Positions 1 through 13,620 are shown, numbered from the stretch's first letter. The stretch: DNA of 60,000 bases from Liolophura sinensis (GCF_032854445.1 NC_088304.1:6771704-6831703); one strand, 5' to 3'. The notes: generated by a model from the sequence alone, not told the origin. Translations and numbers: made by a program.

Positions 1-2255
1 ACATAATCTAGTCTCGAGGTTTCGACTTTACAAAGTCCAGTCTCGTGGTTCCCTTTTTACAAAGTCTAGTCTTTCGCGTTTGTGACTGAATCCAATCTAG
101 TCTCACGGTCCCGAGTGTTAAATAAAAATGCTGTACAAAAAGTCCGTATAAATATGCTGACTTCTTGTTTCTTGTTTGGAAAAGTGTTGAACCCTACTTA
201 AATACCTTATGAGTCATACCCCCTATGGGTCTTGTTCGATTCACTGTGGGGGAAAATGTCGATGAAAAACTGGTTGTAAATTCTAAAGCTCGGCATACCA
301 CCCTGATTTGTGCGTCGTAAGCTTTCGTGCATGTGCTACAACAAAAGCGAAGTAGCGTCGTTATTTTGTATGTACGAGTACCGTTGAGTTGAACCGCTGG
401 GTGCCTGAAAGCCGAGATCCCAAGTTTGAGTCACAGGTTTGATTCCCAGGATTGATCCCCAATTTTGATCCCCAAGTTTGATCCCCAAGATTGATTCCCA
501 GCTATTAAATGTCAAATACGTGAATTGTATGTTATAATTTAACAGTTCATTCTTTTGTGGATCCATTGTAACTTTTTGGCTGCTCCTCTTTACACGAATA
601 CACCCTAATGTTTTATGTATTCTCTCAGTTTTTGTTGATTTGTTTTCTGTAATGTTTTAGAAGTTGGTCTTGCTGCTAAACTTTTATTATATACACACTA
701 AAAATAAGTGTTTCGTTTTTAAACATGTGCCGTTTTGTTTTTTCAATTCGTGTTTCGTTTGTAAACATATTTCTGTTAAAGTTTGGAAGGGCGTCGTGGT
801 GTTTATCCATGAAAAACCCATGTTAAGTAACTAAAGAGATGTGTTTATGATAAAAAAATAGCAGCGTGTTGGATATTTTCAATAGACACAAACAGCCCAG
901 TAAGCATGATTTTCTGTTTGATGTTAAGAGCAGAGAGCCAATAAACAAGTAAAACATATGAGTCATTTGCATAGTAATTGTCATGTGTGAAACACATTTA
1001 TATGTTTATCGGCCCTTTACATTTAATATAAACAGAGACATGTTTAATGGGCTATTTGTGTTTATTGAAACTATCCACCCCATTACTACGTACATTTCTG
1101 ACATGTTTACCAAGACAAACACATCCCATAAGTTACTAAACATAATTTATATGAATAAGTACGCGTTTCCAAACTACAAAAGAAGTGTTTTCAAAAGCGA
1201 AACATTTGGTGAGTATAGTTGACGAGTGATATGCGGTAAACGGTTACTACGCCTATAGACTTGTAACGTTATGTGTAGTATGTGTAGAGAACGGGACTTC
1301 ACAAGAATATTCGTAAATTTATTGGCGTACAAAAACCAACAAAATGAATGAATAAATAAATAAATAAACGTGATTTCTATGCCGACAAATAGTATGTAGA
1401 TAAAGGGGGATTCCCCTCTGTTTTCGCGAACACCTTTACAGTTTGTCTTGAGGATGTTTGAAGAATCCTCCATGCTGATCTACAATAGCCCAAGAGTTCA
1501 AACATCAAACATTTGTCTTCAGGTCATAATTTCATATTTGTTTACAAATCATCCAAGATGTTAACGTTATAATGGATTAATGGCTTAAGGACTGCCCTTT
1601 TGAATGCAAAGGAAAGAGAGAGAGAAAAAATGTTTGAAGAGAACACAATGGAGAGAGTTGGTGCATATTAAAGACCTCCGGGAATTGGAAGGGTGAAAAG
1701 AAAATTTGCATGAAGCAGTGTTTAATTAAAATTTGCTGGAATGCGGTTTGGACAACAGTACAGATCTTGATAAAGTTCCAGATGATAAACAGCTTTCTTA
1801 ATTCTAACTGCCAATTCTCAGCCGATTGCGTTTAGTTAAAACACCATCACCGCACGTTTTTCACAGCCAAAGAACTGTATAGGTAAGACATCAATCAAAT
1901 GTACATTCGTATGAGGAAAAGTTACGGCTAAAGTGAATGTACCTAATTCGAGGTTAAGCCAATACAGTAAACTTGGAGCTATTTGAACAGTAAATTGTGT
2001 AATTCTATATTACTGTACTTGTCTCTGTAGAAAAATGCAGCAAAATATTGTGGATATATATATATTCATATTGTATTCAGTGTAACAGAAAGAAAGGTGC
2101 AGAATGAACTTTTTTGTTACAAAAAGTGTGTATTGGCCTACACCTGATTTCTAACCACATTTTTCGTTATGACGTTATCAAAAAACTATATATAAAGAGA
2201 AATGGCTGTAAAAGTATAGAGACAGATAGAAATAGATCAAAACCATAAGAAAGAT
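1..2255. other. No gene recognised
   Basis: AT-rich sequence. Short frames at 983-1222 and 1174-1473 have no recognisable motif or splice context. The only structure is the small tandem repeat at 420-503. Confidence 0.6.
420..503. repeat. Short minisatellite (about 15 bp)
   Basis: TTGATCCCCAA-type units, five copies. Confidence 0.8.
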
Positions 2256-2268
2256 ATAAAAGATAAAA

Positions 2269-2524
2269 GGGGCCTCCGTAGCTCAGTTGGTTAGTGCGCT
2301 AGCGTATCGTAATGACGCAGGAGCCTCTCATCAATGTGGTCGCTGTGAGTTCAAGTTCAGCTAATGCTGGCTTCCTCTCCGGCCGTAAGTTGGAAGGTCT
2401 GTGAGGAACCTGCGGATGGTCGTGGGTTTCCACCGGGCTCGGTTTCCTCGCACCACAATGCTGGCCGCCGTGGTATAAGTGAAATATTCTTGAGTACGGC
2501 TTAAAACAGCAATCAAATAAACAA
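2269..2524 (+). mobile_element. SINE family 1, full length
   Basis: The tRNA-like head has an A box (TAGCTCAGTTGGTTAG) and a B box (GAGTTCAAGTTC). A conserved central region follows, then the tail TTCTTGAGTACGGC with (AAATAA)n. ATAAAAGATAAA at 2256-2267 and 2525-2536 is a likely target-site duplication. Confidence 0.93.
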
Positions 2525-3654
2525 ATAAAAGATAAATAGAGATATAAAGGGTATATAAAGATACAGAAAGAGATATAAAGGGATGCAAAGAGATGTAAAA
2601 TGGTACAATACAGATAGTGACGTACTAAAACACGAACAACTACACAGTTAAAACGCAAATCTTTTAAATCGAAGTATAAATTGGTCGGTTTGATACAAAA
2701 TGTTAAACAATTGCTGTGATTACGCTGTTCCCTAGTGGAATCTAACCTGTGCAAACCACAGAGGAATCTTGAAGAGTTGAAATCTCCATTGAGTATTAGC
2801 TTGAAATGGGCGTATCTCCAGATTTAATGATAGGTGTAACGTTACCTGTTTTTCCAGTTCTGAAGAAATTTATAAGTTGTATGAGAAAGGGAAGAAAGGG
2901 GTAGGCCTATAAAAAGTTATATAGAAAATATTATCTTATGTGTTAAGACAAGTTATTTATTTATTTCATTCGTGTTTACGCAGTTCGCAAGAATATAGGA
3001 GGGAGGCTTTAAAACAAGTTTAATTTAGATGAATATATCATGCTAAAACTTTATGAAGATTTTTACCCCAATTTTTGTGTCTAATTCTCAACGCCACATG
3101 GTTTGAGAAATATGGTTCACATATACCGGACCATGAATACTATTCCCAATCTATACGTTTCTAACATCTTTATTTTTAACAGCAGTATTCAAAAACTCAA
3201 ATTCTAAACATGACATAAAAACGGCCTAATTTTGTACATTTCACAAATACTGTATCTCCACGAAGACCTATAAGTTAATTCATATTTAAATTATATTTAA
3301 ATTAATATAAATTAATATTTGTTCTCCAACTAATATTCAGCACTATATTCCAATTCTTTTACATCGTTGTTGGCAATGCCGTCGTTGAATGTTTGAAAGA
3401 TATTTTAAACATAATGGGAAATTGAAAACTATAATAGTCATGTAAAGTTGTTTTGAATTTTTAATTAAATTTTGGTTTTCACTTGGTTTTAAGGGCACCT
3501 GTTTCCTATTTGTCTTGGTTTTTAATGTTATTATTCTGAAATACGTCGAAACCCAAAGCTGGTTCTGCGATCTAACAGGTTCTCGCCGCGATAGGGCTTA
3601 AATAAAGCTAATGCGGCTTTAAATCTTATCATTCAGCACGAGTTTTGACGGATG

Positions 3655-3860
3655 TACGGACTTCTTAACTAACATCACTCCATTTCTTTTAACATCAAGT
3701 TCTGCATAAGCCATGGTGCTATAGAGTTGTGTATACGTTGCCACTTTTTAAGCATATACATGAACGGTCGTAATAAAACCCTGACCGAGGTAACCTGACA
3801 ACAGACCGATTTTCACACTGTCGCCGCAACCCTTGTTTTCCTCTCTATGCTGCAGTCTTT
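3655..3860 (+). repeat. Dispersed repeat R4, copy A
   Basis: Shares AACATCACT, AATAAAACCCTGACCGAGGT and CACACTGTCGCCGC with the copies at 3950, 9310, 15085 and 18240. Confidence 0.7.
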
Positions 3861-3949
3861 TATCTCTTCATGCATCCATAAACTTTACTGACGTCGTTTG
3901 TTGTTTTATGTGAATGAAATATTCTTCAGTTCTGTGGAAGGCACCCGGA

Positions 3950-4175
3950 TGTCTCATCCTGGTCTAATTAATCGTTAATTAACATCACTGCATTGTTTTA
4001 CTCAATTCTTGTGAAGCCGTGGGGATAGCATTCGATCGTATCAATTGCTAAGATGTACATGTTTTGAATAACCCTAAGGTAGATTAAGGTCGTGATTTTA
4101 CCGATGACCATTTGCCAACTCTTACACTGTCATCGCTGTACTGGTTTTCCTTTCTAAGCTGCATGTATAGTGTTT
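3950..4175 (+). repeat. Dispersed repeat R4, copy B
   Basis: AATTAACATCACTGCATTGT and GACCATTTGCCAACTCTTAC. It lies head to tail with copy A. Confidence 0.7.
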
Positions 4176-4179
4176 TGTA

Positions 4180-7100
4180 ACCATTCAAATTAGTACTTAG
4201 GACACCATCATGCAGCTGTCCATTTACAATGACCATTTCGTGGAGCTTTTTTATATGCTGTCATTCAAACAAATATCAAACAGGAATTTTCCCAGTGTAA
4301 CTGATATAACCACGTGATTCATCTGAGGGGTATATACTAGAGTTGGGTAATATTTAAAAATTGTGGCTTTTCCAAACATTTAACGCAGTGATGGCTTCTA
4401 TCATAGCCTATCTAAAATTGTTCTATACCCATTTGGTCATTTGAAAGTTCTCTATTGTCATTTTATGATTTGATGGAATGGGGCCTATAAAGTTTATGCT
4501 TATTTTTTGCCGCCGGATAGATTGCTTGAGGCGGGTAATTTAACAACAATACAACATCTACAAATTACGTTTTTCTTTTCTTAAATAAGCTGTAATGTTC
4601 TTATACTAATTTAATATATAGTAATGTTGCTTCATAGACATGGTGACAGAATTTTGGAGGTCACGGATGTTTATTTATATAAGAGAAAAATACTACTGTG
4701 TTTAAGCTGAACTCTGTACACCAGTCTGTCCGGGTGACAGTAAATTACAATTTCTGAACGATGTAAGAATAGATTTTGTTTTTGATACGTGTATAAACTA
4801 TGATATCGTTCTGTTATTCCGACAGACTATTATTGATACGTGTAACGCGGGGTTGTGTTTTAACATAATGTATGTAACAGTGACATAATCTATTCTATTA
4901 TAACTCAGAAACATAATATCATGTTAACTTGAACGGATTACTTGGATAAAAACAGACATCACCGCTAACATACAACGAAATTTACTCCAGTTTGAAATTC
5001 GATTCGGATTTTGCATGTGTCTGCTGTCAGTGCGAATTAAATGAAATGAGAAAGTGCAAAATGAAACTTGCAAGAACAGGTGCCTTTTGAGTAGAAGAAT
5101 GAATGCATGAATATGGTTCTCACAATAACGCGTGCTGAAAGAATGAATAATAGGGTGATGAGAATATGAATAATTTATAGTTTAATGTTTGAAATGTTGT
5201 ATCATTTAGTAAATTTACTAAACTGCATGGTTTACCTCCGCTTTCTCCACCCATAAAATTGATCGGTCTCGTGCGTGAGTGAAAAAATTGTTGTTTGATT
5301 GGCATTAAACAACAATCAAATAAATAGAATATATTAAGTAAACATCATGCTGAAAATCTTGATTGAAGGTCAAGACGACGAATAGATAAACGAAAATACC
5401 ATATGGACTTCAAACAGGCAGACGTGGTAACACGGACAGATGTACGGACGAATGTGGTTACATGGACAGATGTACGGACGGACCTGGTAACACGGGCAGA
5501 TGCACGGACGGATGTGGTAACATGGGCAGATGTACGAATGGATGTACATATCTTGTAACACGGACAGATGGACGTACACATGTGGTGACAAGGATGGAAG
5601 AACCGATGTATGTATATGGTGATACTGGTGGATGGATGGACAGATGGATGTATATATGTGGTGACATGTATAGACGGACGGACAAATGGATGTATATATG
5701 TGGTGACGCTGGTAGACGGACGGACAGATGGATGTATATATGTGTTGACGCTGGTAGATGGATGGACATATGTGGTGACACGGACAACAGTACACAAAAA
5801 CTACATAAGATGTGCCCTGTACCACAGGTACACATGAATAGCAACAATTTTCACAGAAACATTTTTGTGTGGCTTGTATGCATTATCTTTATATACCTTC
5901 ACTTCTGATGTGTACCTTATCAAGTTGTGTGCCAGTGATACACATCTTGTTTACAACGCCAGCTAAACAAACACATGGGCACAAAATGGCACACATTTGC
6001 TTTTGGATAGGACGGTAGGACGGACGTGTCTATATATGTGAAAAGAATAGTTAACGACTTCCTTAACACAAAGTTATAAGTTTTGATAATATGTTGGGAA
6101 ATATTTTCTTCCTGTTTGCCTTCTAGTCAGATTTTGTCGATTATTCTGGTCACAAACACTTTACAAGGGAGTTCCCCACTAAAACCCACCTGACGTCAAC
6201 ACCTGACGCATACACGCTTGTTATGTTCCGCATTCATTTATTAACCTACATAGAATTAACTGGGCATATATGTACATGTACGCTAAATCAATTTGCTGCA
6301 ATATCACACTACATTCTCACATCACCCAGAAAACAGACTTTCTGTTAAATTTGACACATTATTTTTTGTGAGAGTTGCGATTCTATGTGGGAAAGTCGTG
6401 GGAGCGGCCATGATGATTATTCGTTATCACCGCTAGGCCTGAGCTCTCTAATGCTCCAGGTCAATCAAATAAGTTACTCAAAATACTCAAAAACATAATA
6501 ATTATGGCCAGAAATAAGATATGTATATATCTTATGAATATATATATGAATATGTATAGTGAACTTTCCCGTCTAAACAGGCTTGTTTTAAAATTTTGAC
6601 TTCATTGACGTCCCGTTTTTAACGAACAGCAAGCAAGGACATTTATGGTAATAATACAAAGACGAAATCCTGAAGGTTTGCACTGTATACGCTTTTTTCA
6701 GTATGGTTTTCTCAGCTTGAAAGACGTGAGTAGCGACGACAGTATGGTAGTTGACAAGTGGTCGTGGGAATATCGTCACGTTAAGAGCTCAGTAACTTGA
6801 CACCACCTTTACAAATGTACACGATCTTTACAAATAGGTAGTTGTTATAAGGAAGTAGTACTTGTAGTCTGATATCCACAGTTTTCCGGACCCAGTCTTT
6901 TTGCTGTTGTCAGGCATTATGGGGGTCGCCATGGTTAACTCGAATGAAATCAAAAGATGACGTTGCTTTATTGTTATTTACATTTTTGTTTATTGCGTTA
7001 CGAATTGTTTATTCACCTGATCGTTGCTATAAAGACCTTATCAAGAATTTCCCACTGGTAACCCAGAGGCGATGAGATTTATGCCTGGAATAAACCGAAG

Positions 7101-7770
7101 TGCCTCTGTAAACCTCTGACCACGGATCTCGATGCGATCTTAGACTTAAGTTAAAATGACAATCATTACATTTGTTATGTTCCTTTCCGTTATTTTAATT
7201 GAAATTTATTTTACAATAACTTACCCAGAATTTAAGTTGGCAAGAAATATTTCCGTAAGATATAAAAATTTTGAAGTGATATGAAATTTTGACTTAAGTC
7301 TAAAATCGCTTCGTGAGGGGTGTGTTGTGAGGTCGAGCGTAAATGGTCAAAGAAAGTCTCTTTCAGTGTATGTCCACACAATATCGTCGACTAGCTATTG
7401 TCAAAAGGGCTCCGAGAACCGTTAATAAAAGCTGATGAAAATCCCCCGTCTTAGACTGGGATTGAACTCTACAACCACTGAAAGATAAAAATTTCAACAA
7501 AACCGGCTCCAAAATTAATTACCAAACTAACATTCGCTCCAAACCAGAAACAGAGAACTGAAAGAAAGCATTACGACGGGTAAACATTAAGACATTACGA
7601 CGGGTAAAGAATAGCAGCCCACAATTTCTAGTGACGCCAGAAGACGAAAGGAATGTTGTAGGCGTATATATTCAGTTAACTATCCAAATCGTGAACTATG
7701 GGATACCTTAAGTTGCTGTAAATCAAATTTATGTACGTATCTCAGCTGCGACAGTATTTTTGTGAGAGTA
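4180..7770. other. Gene-free stretch
   Basis: Only the minisatellite at 5418-5790 stands out. The rest is AT-rich unique-looking sequence without supported exons. Confidence 0.55.
5418..5790. repeat. 30-42 bp minisatellite
   Basis: Units such as GTGGTAACACGGACAGATGT plus ACGGACGGAT, later GGATGGATGTATATATGTGG. It gives overlapping open frames on both strands that are not genes. Confidence 0.92.
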
Positions 7771-7778
7771 TATTATAG

Positions 7779-7889
7779 GTTATCCGCAGGTTGAGTAGGG
7801 GATATGGGGATTTAAACCCTGAGTGTGAAATTTTAACGTTTTACACCCATAGTTTAAACCCCATATACTCTTCTGAATACGCGGATAAC
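7779..7889. mobile_element. 111-bp foldback (inverted-repeat) element
   Basis: It starts GTTATCCGC and ends GCGGATAAC. The arms stay complementary, with interruptions, through GGGGATATGGGG-TTTAAAC and GTTTAAACCCCATATACTC. It could form a long hairpin, MITE-like. No clear target-site duplication was seen. Confidence 0.75.
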
Positions 7890-8475
7890 GATTTGGTCAG
7901 TAATATTTATTGAATATAGGCCAGTCTATATAAAGCTGAGCTAAGAAAAAAGCGTGCTGGTTATGTCGATTGCAGACAGCGCAGATATAGTGGGGCGACA
8001 CCATAATGGCGCGCCATGGACAGTGGAGTCACAAAGAAAAATGATGTCAGTCTGCGCGGGTAATTTAGCTGCACAGGATATAAATTTCGCGTCACAAACA
8101 AGTATTTATATATTTTCATCTGAAGGAACTAATCATGAAAATGAATCATTTCTGTTCTAACACGAAGCCAAGGCAAAGGCTGACTGAGGATAAAGTCAAA
8201 AGGTGATGCCTTTATCGCCTCTTGGCAACTTCCTGATCATTTAGAAGTAATTACGTGTAGGTCTAGGTCAAAGAGTTTGCTACCGCAGTTTTTTTACATG
8301 AAGTGATTTACTTCCCCACTGGCTGAAAGGTCGACAGGAACAATCTCCAAACAAAAAATTATATGATAAAATTATCATTTTATGAAAAGGTGACTTAAAA
8401 CTCAAGGTGCGCCAGTTGAGAAGTACACACATTTGTACATCAAGTTCACACTCAATATCGCGATTTATTTCTCTT

Positions 8476-8708
8476 CGCGCAGCGTAATGACCCAGGAGCC
8501 TCTCACCAATGCGGTGAGTTCAAGTCCAGCTCATGTTGGCTTCCTCTCCGGCCTTAATTGGGAAGGCCTGCAGCAACCTGCGGATGGTCGTGGGTTTCCC
8601 CCGGGCTCTGCCCGGTTTCCACCCACCATAATGCTGGCCGCCGTCGTATAAGTGAAATATTCTTGAGTACGGCGTAAAAACATCAATAAAATAAATAAAT
8701 AAATAAAT
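8476..8708 (+). mobile_element. SINE family 1, 5'-truncated
   Basis: Lacks the A-box end but keeps the B box and the full body and tail, ending in (AAAT)n. A short deletion sits before the B box. Confidence 0.9.
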
Positions 8709-9084
8709 ATTTCTTTTCGTGTTAACTTTCACCTCGTCATCTGCTAGACCGCTGCCGAATGCGAATGGAGAGCCCGGATCTGCGCAGTCTCAAATTGCAA
8801 CCATTGCCCCAAAACAATGATGGAGGGGAAATCTCTTGCAATTCCTTTCCTAGACTGGGGTCGAACCTGTCGCCTGTTCAATAGATGGTCATTTTCTTTC
8901 GCCATATTTTATGGAATTTTTGTGTGATTCTCGTTCGTCAGCAGTTCCATTAGACCATAATTACTCTCAGTTTTCATTTACATGGTCAAGCAATGATATA
9001 CGAATGTATATGCTTAGATTCTATCTACTTTGCTTATTAAAACCGAAACTGTGTATTTTGCATTCCAAATTGACAAAGTCCGAC

Positions 9085-9237
9085 TAGAAGATTCAATATC
9101 TCGTCCAGAAAATCCAATAGTTCATGTGAAAGAATCAATATGTCGAATGAAAGAATCGATATCTCGCCTGGAAGAATCAATCTGTCGCCTGGGAAAACAA
9201 ATGTCTTGTCTAAAAAATTAATATCTCGTCTGAAAGC
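9085..9237. repeat. 21-bp minisatellite, left part
   Basis: Degenerate AAGAATCAATATCTCGTCTG units. The same unit resumes at 9551. Confidence 0.85.
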
Positions 9238-9309
9238 TATGTCTCTCTCTGTGCATTGTTTTAATGTGATTGTATTTAAATTTAATGACGATACAGCATT
9301 AGAGTAATT

Positions 9310-9545
9310 CTAGACCATTGACGCCCAGTAAATTGCAATTAACATCACTGCAATTTTACCTAATTCTGCAAACCATGTGATAGGGGCGTGTCAATAGCTA
9401 CTATTTATGCATTTACAGAAACAGTTGGAATAAAACAATGACTGAGGTAAATTGGCAAGAGGCCGTATTTCACCGGTTACGTGCGAGCGTTTGCCAGCTA
9501 TCACACTGACGTCGCTGCCCTGGTTTTATTATATATGCTGTACGT
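9310..9545 (+). repeat. Dispersed repeat R4, copy C
   Basis: AATTAACATCACTGCAATTT, CTGAGGTAAATTGGCAAGAG and GCCAGCTATCACACTGACGT. It splits the 21-bp array around it. Confidence 0.72.
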
Positions 9546-9550
9546 CTTCA

Positions 9551-9660
9551 GTTATATCGTCTCTAAGAATCAACATTTCGTCTAGAAGAGGTAATATCTC
9601 GTCTAAAAGGATCAATATCTTGTCCCTAAGAATCCATATCTCGTCAAAGAGAGTCAGTAT
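9551..9660. repeat. 21-bp minisatellite, right part
   Basis: CTAAGAATCAACATTTCGTC and related units, separated from the left part by R4 copy C. Confidence 0.82.
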
Positions 9661-9714
9661 AACAATTATGCCAAGGTGTTCAACTTTGTACGAAGCTGTG
9701 ACAGTAACTACAAG

Positions 9715-10037
9715 CATTGTGTTTTTATATGTATCACGTATATGGGCTACACTACATATGTAGCACGTATACGGGCTACACTTTAAATGTACCACGTATA
9801 TGGGTTACACTTTATATATATATAAGGATTACACTTTATATGTACCACGTATATGGGCTACACTTTATATGTACCACGTATGTGTGCTACACCGTATATG
9901 TACCACGTATATGTACCACGTATATGGGCTACACTTTATATGTACCACGTATGTGTGCTACACCTTATATGTACCACGTATATGGGCTACACGTTATGTA
10001 CCACGTATATGGGCTAACCTTTATATGTACCGTCCGC
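9715..10037. repeat. 29-bp minisatellite
   Basis: GTATATGGGCTACACTTTAT plus ATGTACCAC, about 11 copies. It ends where SINE family 2 begins. Confidence 0.93.
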
Positions 10038-10374
10038 TTCGGGAGCGGTAGATCCAGGGTCAATCCTGGGTCGAGTCATACCTAAGACCTTAGAAACGAA
10101 AGTTGTAACTTCCTCGCTTGGCGTTCAGTACTAAGGGGATAGTGCAACGACTGGTTGACCTATATCAGTATAATGGCTCGGGCGGCGCGGCTTACTTGCC
10201 TTCGGTAAGGCGTCTCAGTGAAACAGCACTAGATAAAAGAGCTAAAAGAGATAAAAGAAATCCGTCCTGCAACAAGGAGGCGCATCACATGAACTCTAAG
10301 CATTCCTTCGTCGTCATATGACTGAAAAATTGTCAAGTAAGCAAGCTAAACCCCAAGCACTCACTCACTATATA
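10038..10374 (+). mobile_element. SINE family 2 (near full length)
   Basis: It begins with a tRNA T-arm-like stretch (GATCCAGGGTCAATCCTGGG) and ends with TAAACCCCAAGCACTCACTC. Reverse-oriented pieces of the same tail occur at 20448 and 42200. Confidence 0.75.
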
Positions 10375-11170
10375 TGTACCACCTTATGGGTTACGTTTTA
10401 TTAATAAGAAACACAAATCAATCATGTTTTCCAAATTGTTAGGTTGCAGTGATGAAATGATGCACACTGTTAAAGGTATCTGAATATATTTCCAGTTTTA
10501 GGTTCTGTGGAATCAAGCCATATTTTTTAAGATATCCCGGAATTCTAGGAGTGTTTCGAGTTTGATCTCTTGTTTTTCGCGATGGATAAAAAATGTCTCA
10601 CTTTACCATGTGACCTGTCAGAAATGTTAGGCTTCTGTTTTCATCTGATTACATATATTGGGACATAATTTTCTATAATGTCAGTAACATTGTTTAACAT
10701 TGTTGACAACTCAGATGATATATCAGGACTTTTTCTACCTTCGGCGACAAAAGAGTTTGATCTCAAAACTGCTCTATTCATTCCGTAGTCTGTAGTTCTC
10801 ACCAGAACACAGAAATCCTGCAATTTTGTCTAAGAAATGTTGGACCTTTAGACGCTGACCCAAGACAGAAAATTACACATTTTATCATTTTTGCTCAGCG
10901 ATGTAGATAGATAGCAAATACACAAACTATTTCGAAACAACCCCGGGAGACGTGGAAAGAAATAAGTTTTGCATTACTTCACAAAGAACACGGTGTTATT
11001 TATTTGGGTGTCGCAAGACTTGACATGAACTTTTCAACTGACAAACACAATTGATCATCTGCTTTTACCTCCGGGCAAATCTGTCAGTCTATAGCAACTT
11101 CCCCGGAGGCATCTCCTTTTAATTGCGTCGCAATTATTTTTGCAGGTCCCTGGATATGGTAGATGTTGGG

Positions 11171-11178
11171 TATATAAG
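11171..11178 (+). promoter_or_regulatory. TATA box of paralogue 1
   Basis: TATATAAG sits about 30 bp upstream of a purine/A-rich segment that leads into a consensus donor at 11266, as expected for a TATA promoter with a short non-coding exon. Confidence 0.6.
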
Positions 11179-11199
11179 GGCAAGAGTAGCACAGTGATT

Positions 11200-11265
11200 T
11201 AATACCGCTTCCATCAACCGTTCAGACAAGACCAGAGCTGACCAGAACAGACATTTTCTAACAAG
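11200..11265 (+). other. Putative non-coding first exon of paralogue 1
   Basis: Runs from about 30 bp after the TATA box to ACAAG/GTAAGT. It would splice to the acceptor at 13589. The transcription start is inferred from the TATA spacing. Confidence 0.5.
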
Positions 11266-13289
11266 GTAAGTCAGACACGCCTTTCTTTTTTTTTGGATCC
11301 TGCCAAAACTTCCAAATTAAAACAATGGTGCAAATGTGCAATAGGCATCAATATTTTGTTTTGAGATTTCACAACTTGGCCACGCTACGATATATTTTTC
11401 TCCTAATTTTTATTTTTAGGGGAAGTATTAAAGGAGTCGTGAAAAGGATGTGAAGTTTATCAAAAATACTTTCATTGAAGAAAAATGTTATATTGTCTCC
11501 CATATTTTTCCATGCCTTTAACGTTATATTTAGAATTTTTCTCATGCATCCCTAAGATAATGTTCCAAGAAACAATGACTAGAAGATCGAGATGGAATCT
11601 CTGTTCCCCGTAACCATAGAGGCACCGAGGTTATCGTTACTTCCATTAAAAAAAAAATACAATATCTCGGTCGGCAAAAAAAATATTATAAGTATCCTAA
11701 ATATTACTAATTTAACCAAGGTAAAAGCCAAATTATGGATCTGAAACAATTGCTTTCCACCTGTGCAAGTTTCTCTTCAAAAAATGACGAGAAATACTTC
11801 AAGTATTTTCTTGAACGGCCCTGTAGCTATCCACCTTAGGATAGGTATTGTGCCCAGGTATACGTGGCAAGGTGAGTGGGTTTCGTCACGATCCGGCAAG
11901 TTTTATTCCACTCCAAAGACTGGCCACCGAAAGATCCATCAATTCATGGAACTAATATTGTGTCAATCAGAATAGTTGATAAATGCATGCATTTATGAAA
12001 AAAATGTCGATTACTTTTAGTTTAAGTCAGAAGCATCTCCGAGGAATTTGATCGTTTCATTGTTACCTGAAGCAGAAGTTCTATTTTCTTACACGCCACA
12101 GTAAACAAGCTAATAATTTCGTTAGGCTGTACTCTAATTGGAAACTACAGATTTGCGAGATATTGGGACGCCGCAGATAATGTGTTGAAGCAAAATATCG
12201 TTGAGTTTTACGTTGTAACTTTAAAATGACTCACGAAATATGAGTTTTGTATACACAAGGCAGAGCTTTGAAAAATATCGGACTAACAAACCAGTTTGTT
12301 AAAGGGAAAGAAAAGAAAAATAATGGAACCATCAATATGCGTCAAGTCCGACATTCGTATACAAATCGCAAACTATGTTGGGGCATCGACAATCTCAAAA
12401 CATATGTCACAAAGAAAAGAATTTCCCCAAGAAATATGTAAGAATTAATATATAAGCAGTAAGTAAAGTTAAAATCTTGTAAGAGAGAAGGTCCTCTTAT
12501 TAATATTTATTTATTTGTTTGTTAGTTATATTTTTCTCCGTTGAAGAAACTTGTTTATGTTTTACAAGATTTAATAACAGGTTTATGACAAGAATCATGT
12601 ACAGATCCGCTATAATGGACTTTCCTGATCTTTCCGCTAACGCTTGCTTTATTTTACCCCACCCCTCTTTTTTTAAAATTGTGTTTCTTGATGCATGCAT
12701 GGGCATTGACTTTAAGTGGAGAATTTGGCATACGATGTTTGAAGGCGCGTTTTTTCTTGTTCTGTCTTCTGTGAGCTCATCTATAGTGTGGCACTGTTTG
12801 GAAAGCTAAACTTCATGAGAATTTGACATCAACTGGTCACCAGTTGGGCAGATATCGATCGTTCTGAGACTTTAGAAATCGTAGTTGGGATATATAATCT
12901 ACCCCTTCTTTATCCCCTCTTGCATTGGCGGGAAAGCTAGCATTATATTAGGTTTTGCGTAGCCATGTAAGTAACAGAAAGCCCATGGAACGTTAGAAAT
13001 CCTCAGCGTTCCACCCAAGGTGGATATCATCGTGAATAATGTCTCTCCAGATCTTTAGAAATTTAAGTGAATATGAGTTCTTCTTGGACGTCTTCTTTAC
13101 TCATTAACGTATTTTTTTTATTTTGTTTATGTATAAGTTGAACTGAATATGCGGTCTCCTCTCTCCATAAACTTGACCGTCCTCATACAAGTAAAAATCC
13201 TGAACAAAGCGTTAAACAATAATCAGCCCATTAATCACTAAAATGCGTGAAAATACATAATTGAGTTCAGTTTTAAATGTTTTGTGGAT

Positions 13290-13620
13290 GGAAATTGAGA
13301 CCACAACCTTGCTGATGACAATTTCTGCCCCATACAGCCTCACCTCCCTAACCACGATGAAGGTACAGATATTTATCGATAATTTTCACCCCAATACAGC
13401 CTCACGCCACTCCCCGCTCCAGCCCCAAGCGACGATGAAGGTACAGATATTTAACTTTATTCCTTGCCTAACCTTGCTGGTGATAATTTCTGCACTGTAC
13501 AGCCTCACCCCCTAAGCCACGATGAAGGTATAGATATTTACCTGTCTTTTTTGTCTAACATTGCTGATGATAATTTCTGCCCCGTATAGCCTCACCGCCT
13601 AGGCCACGATGAAGGTACAG
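13290..13620. repeat. Tandem copies of the paralogue 1 exon start
   Basis: Four spaced copies of ACGATGAAGGTACAGATATT (near 13355, 13431, 13518 and 13606), each preceded by a variant of TAATTTCTGCCCCATACAG. That is the acceptor plus start codon of the signal-peptide exon. Only the last copy continues into the full signal peptide. Confidence 0.85.

Noticed and set aside
2269-2345. tRNA genes at SINE heads (also near 25505 and 26350)
   Set aside because: A and B boxes are present but the sequence does not close into a cloverleaf gene. It is followed each time by the same SINE body.
5345-5908. Overlapping open frames on both strands
   Set aside because: Minisatellite translation with no family motif.
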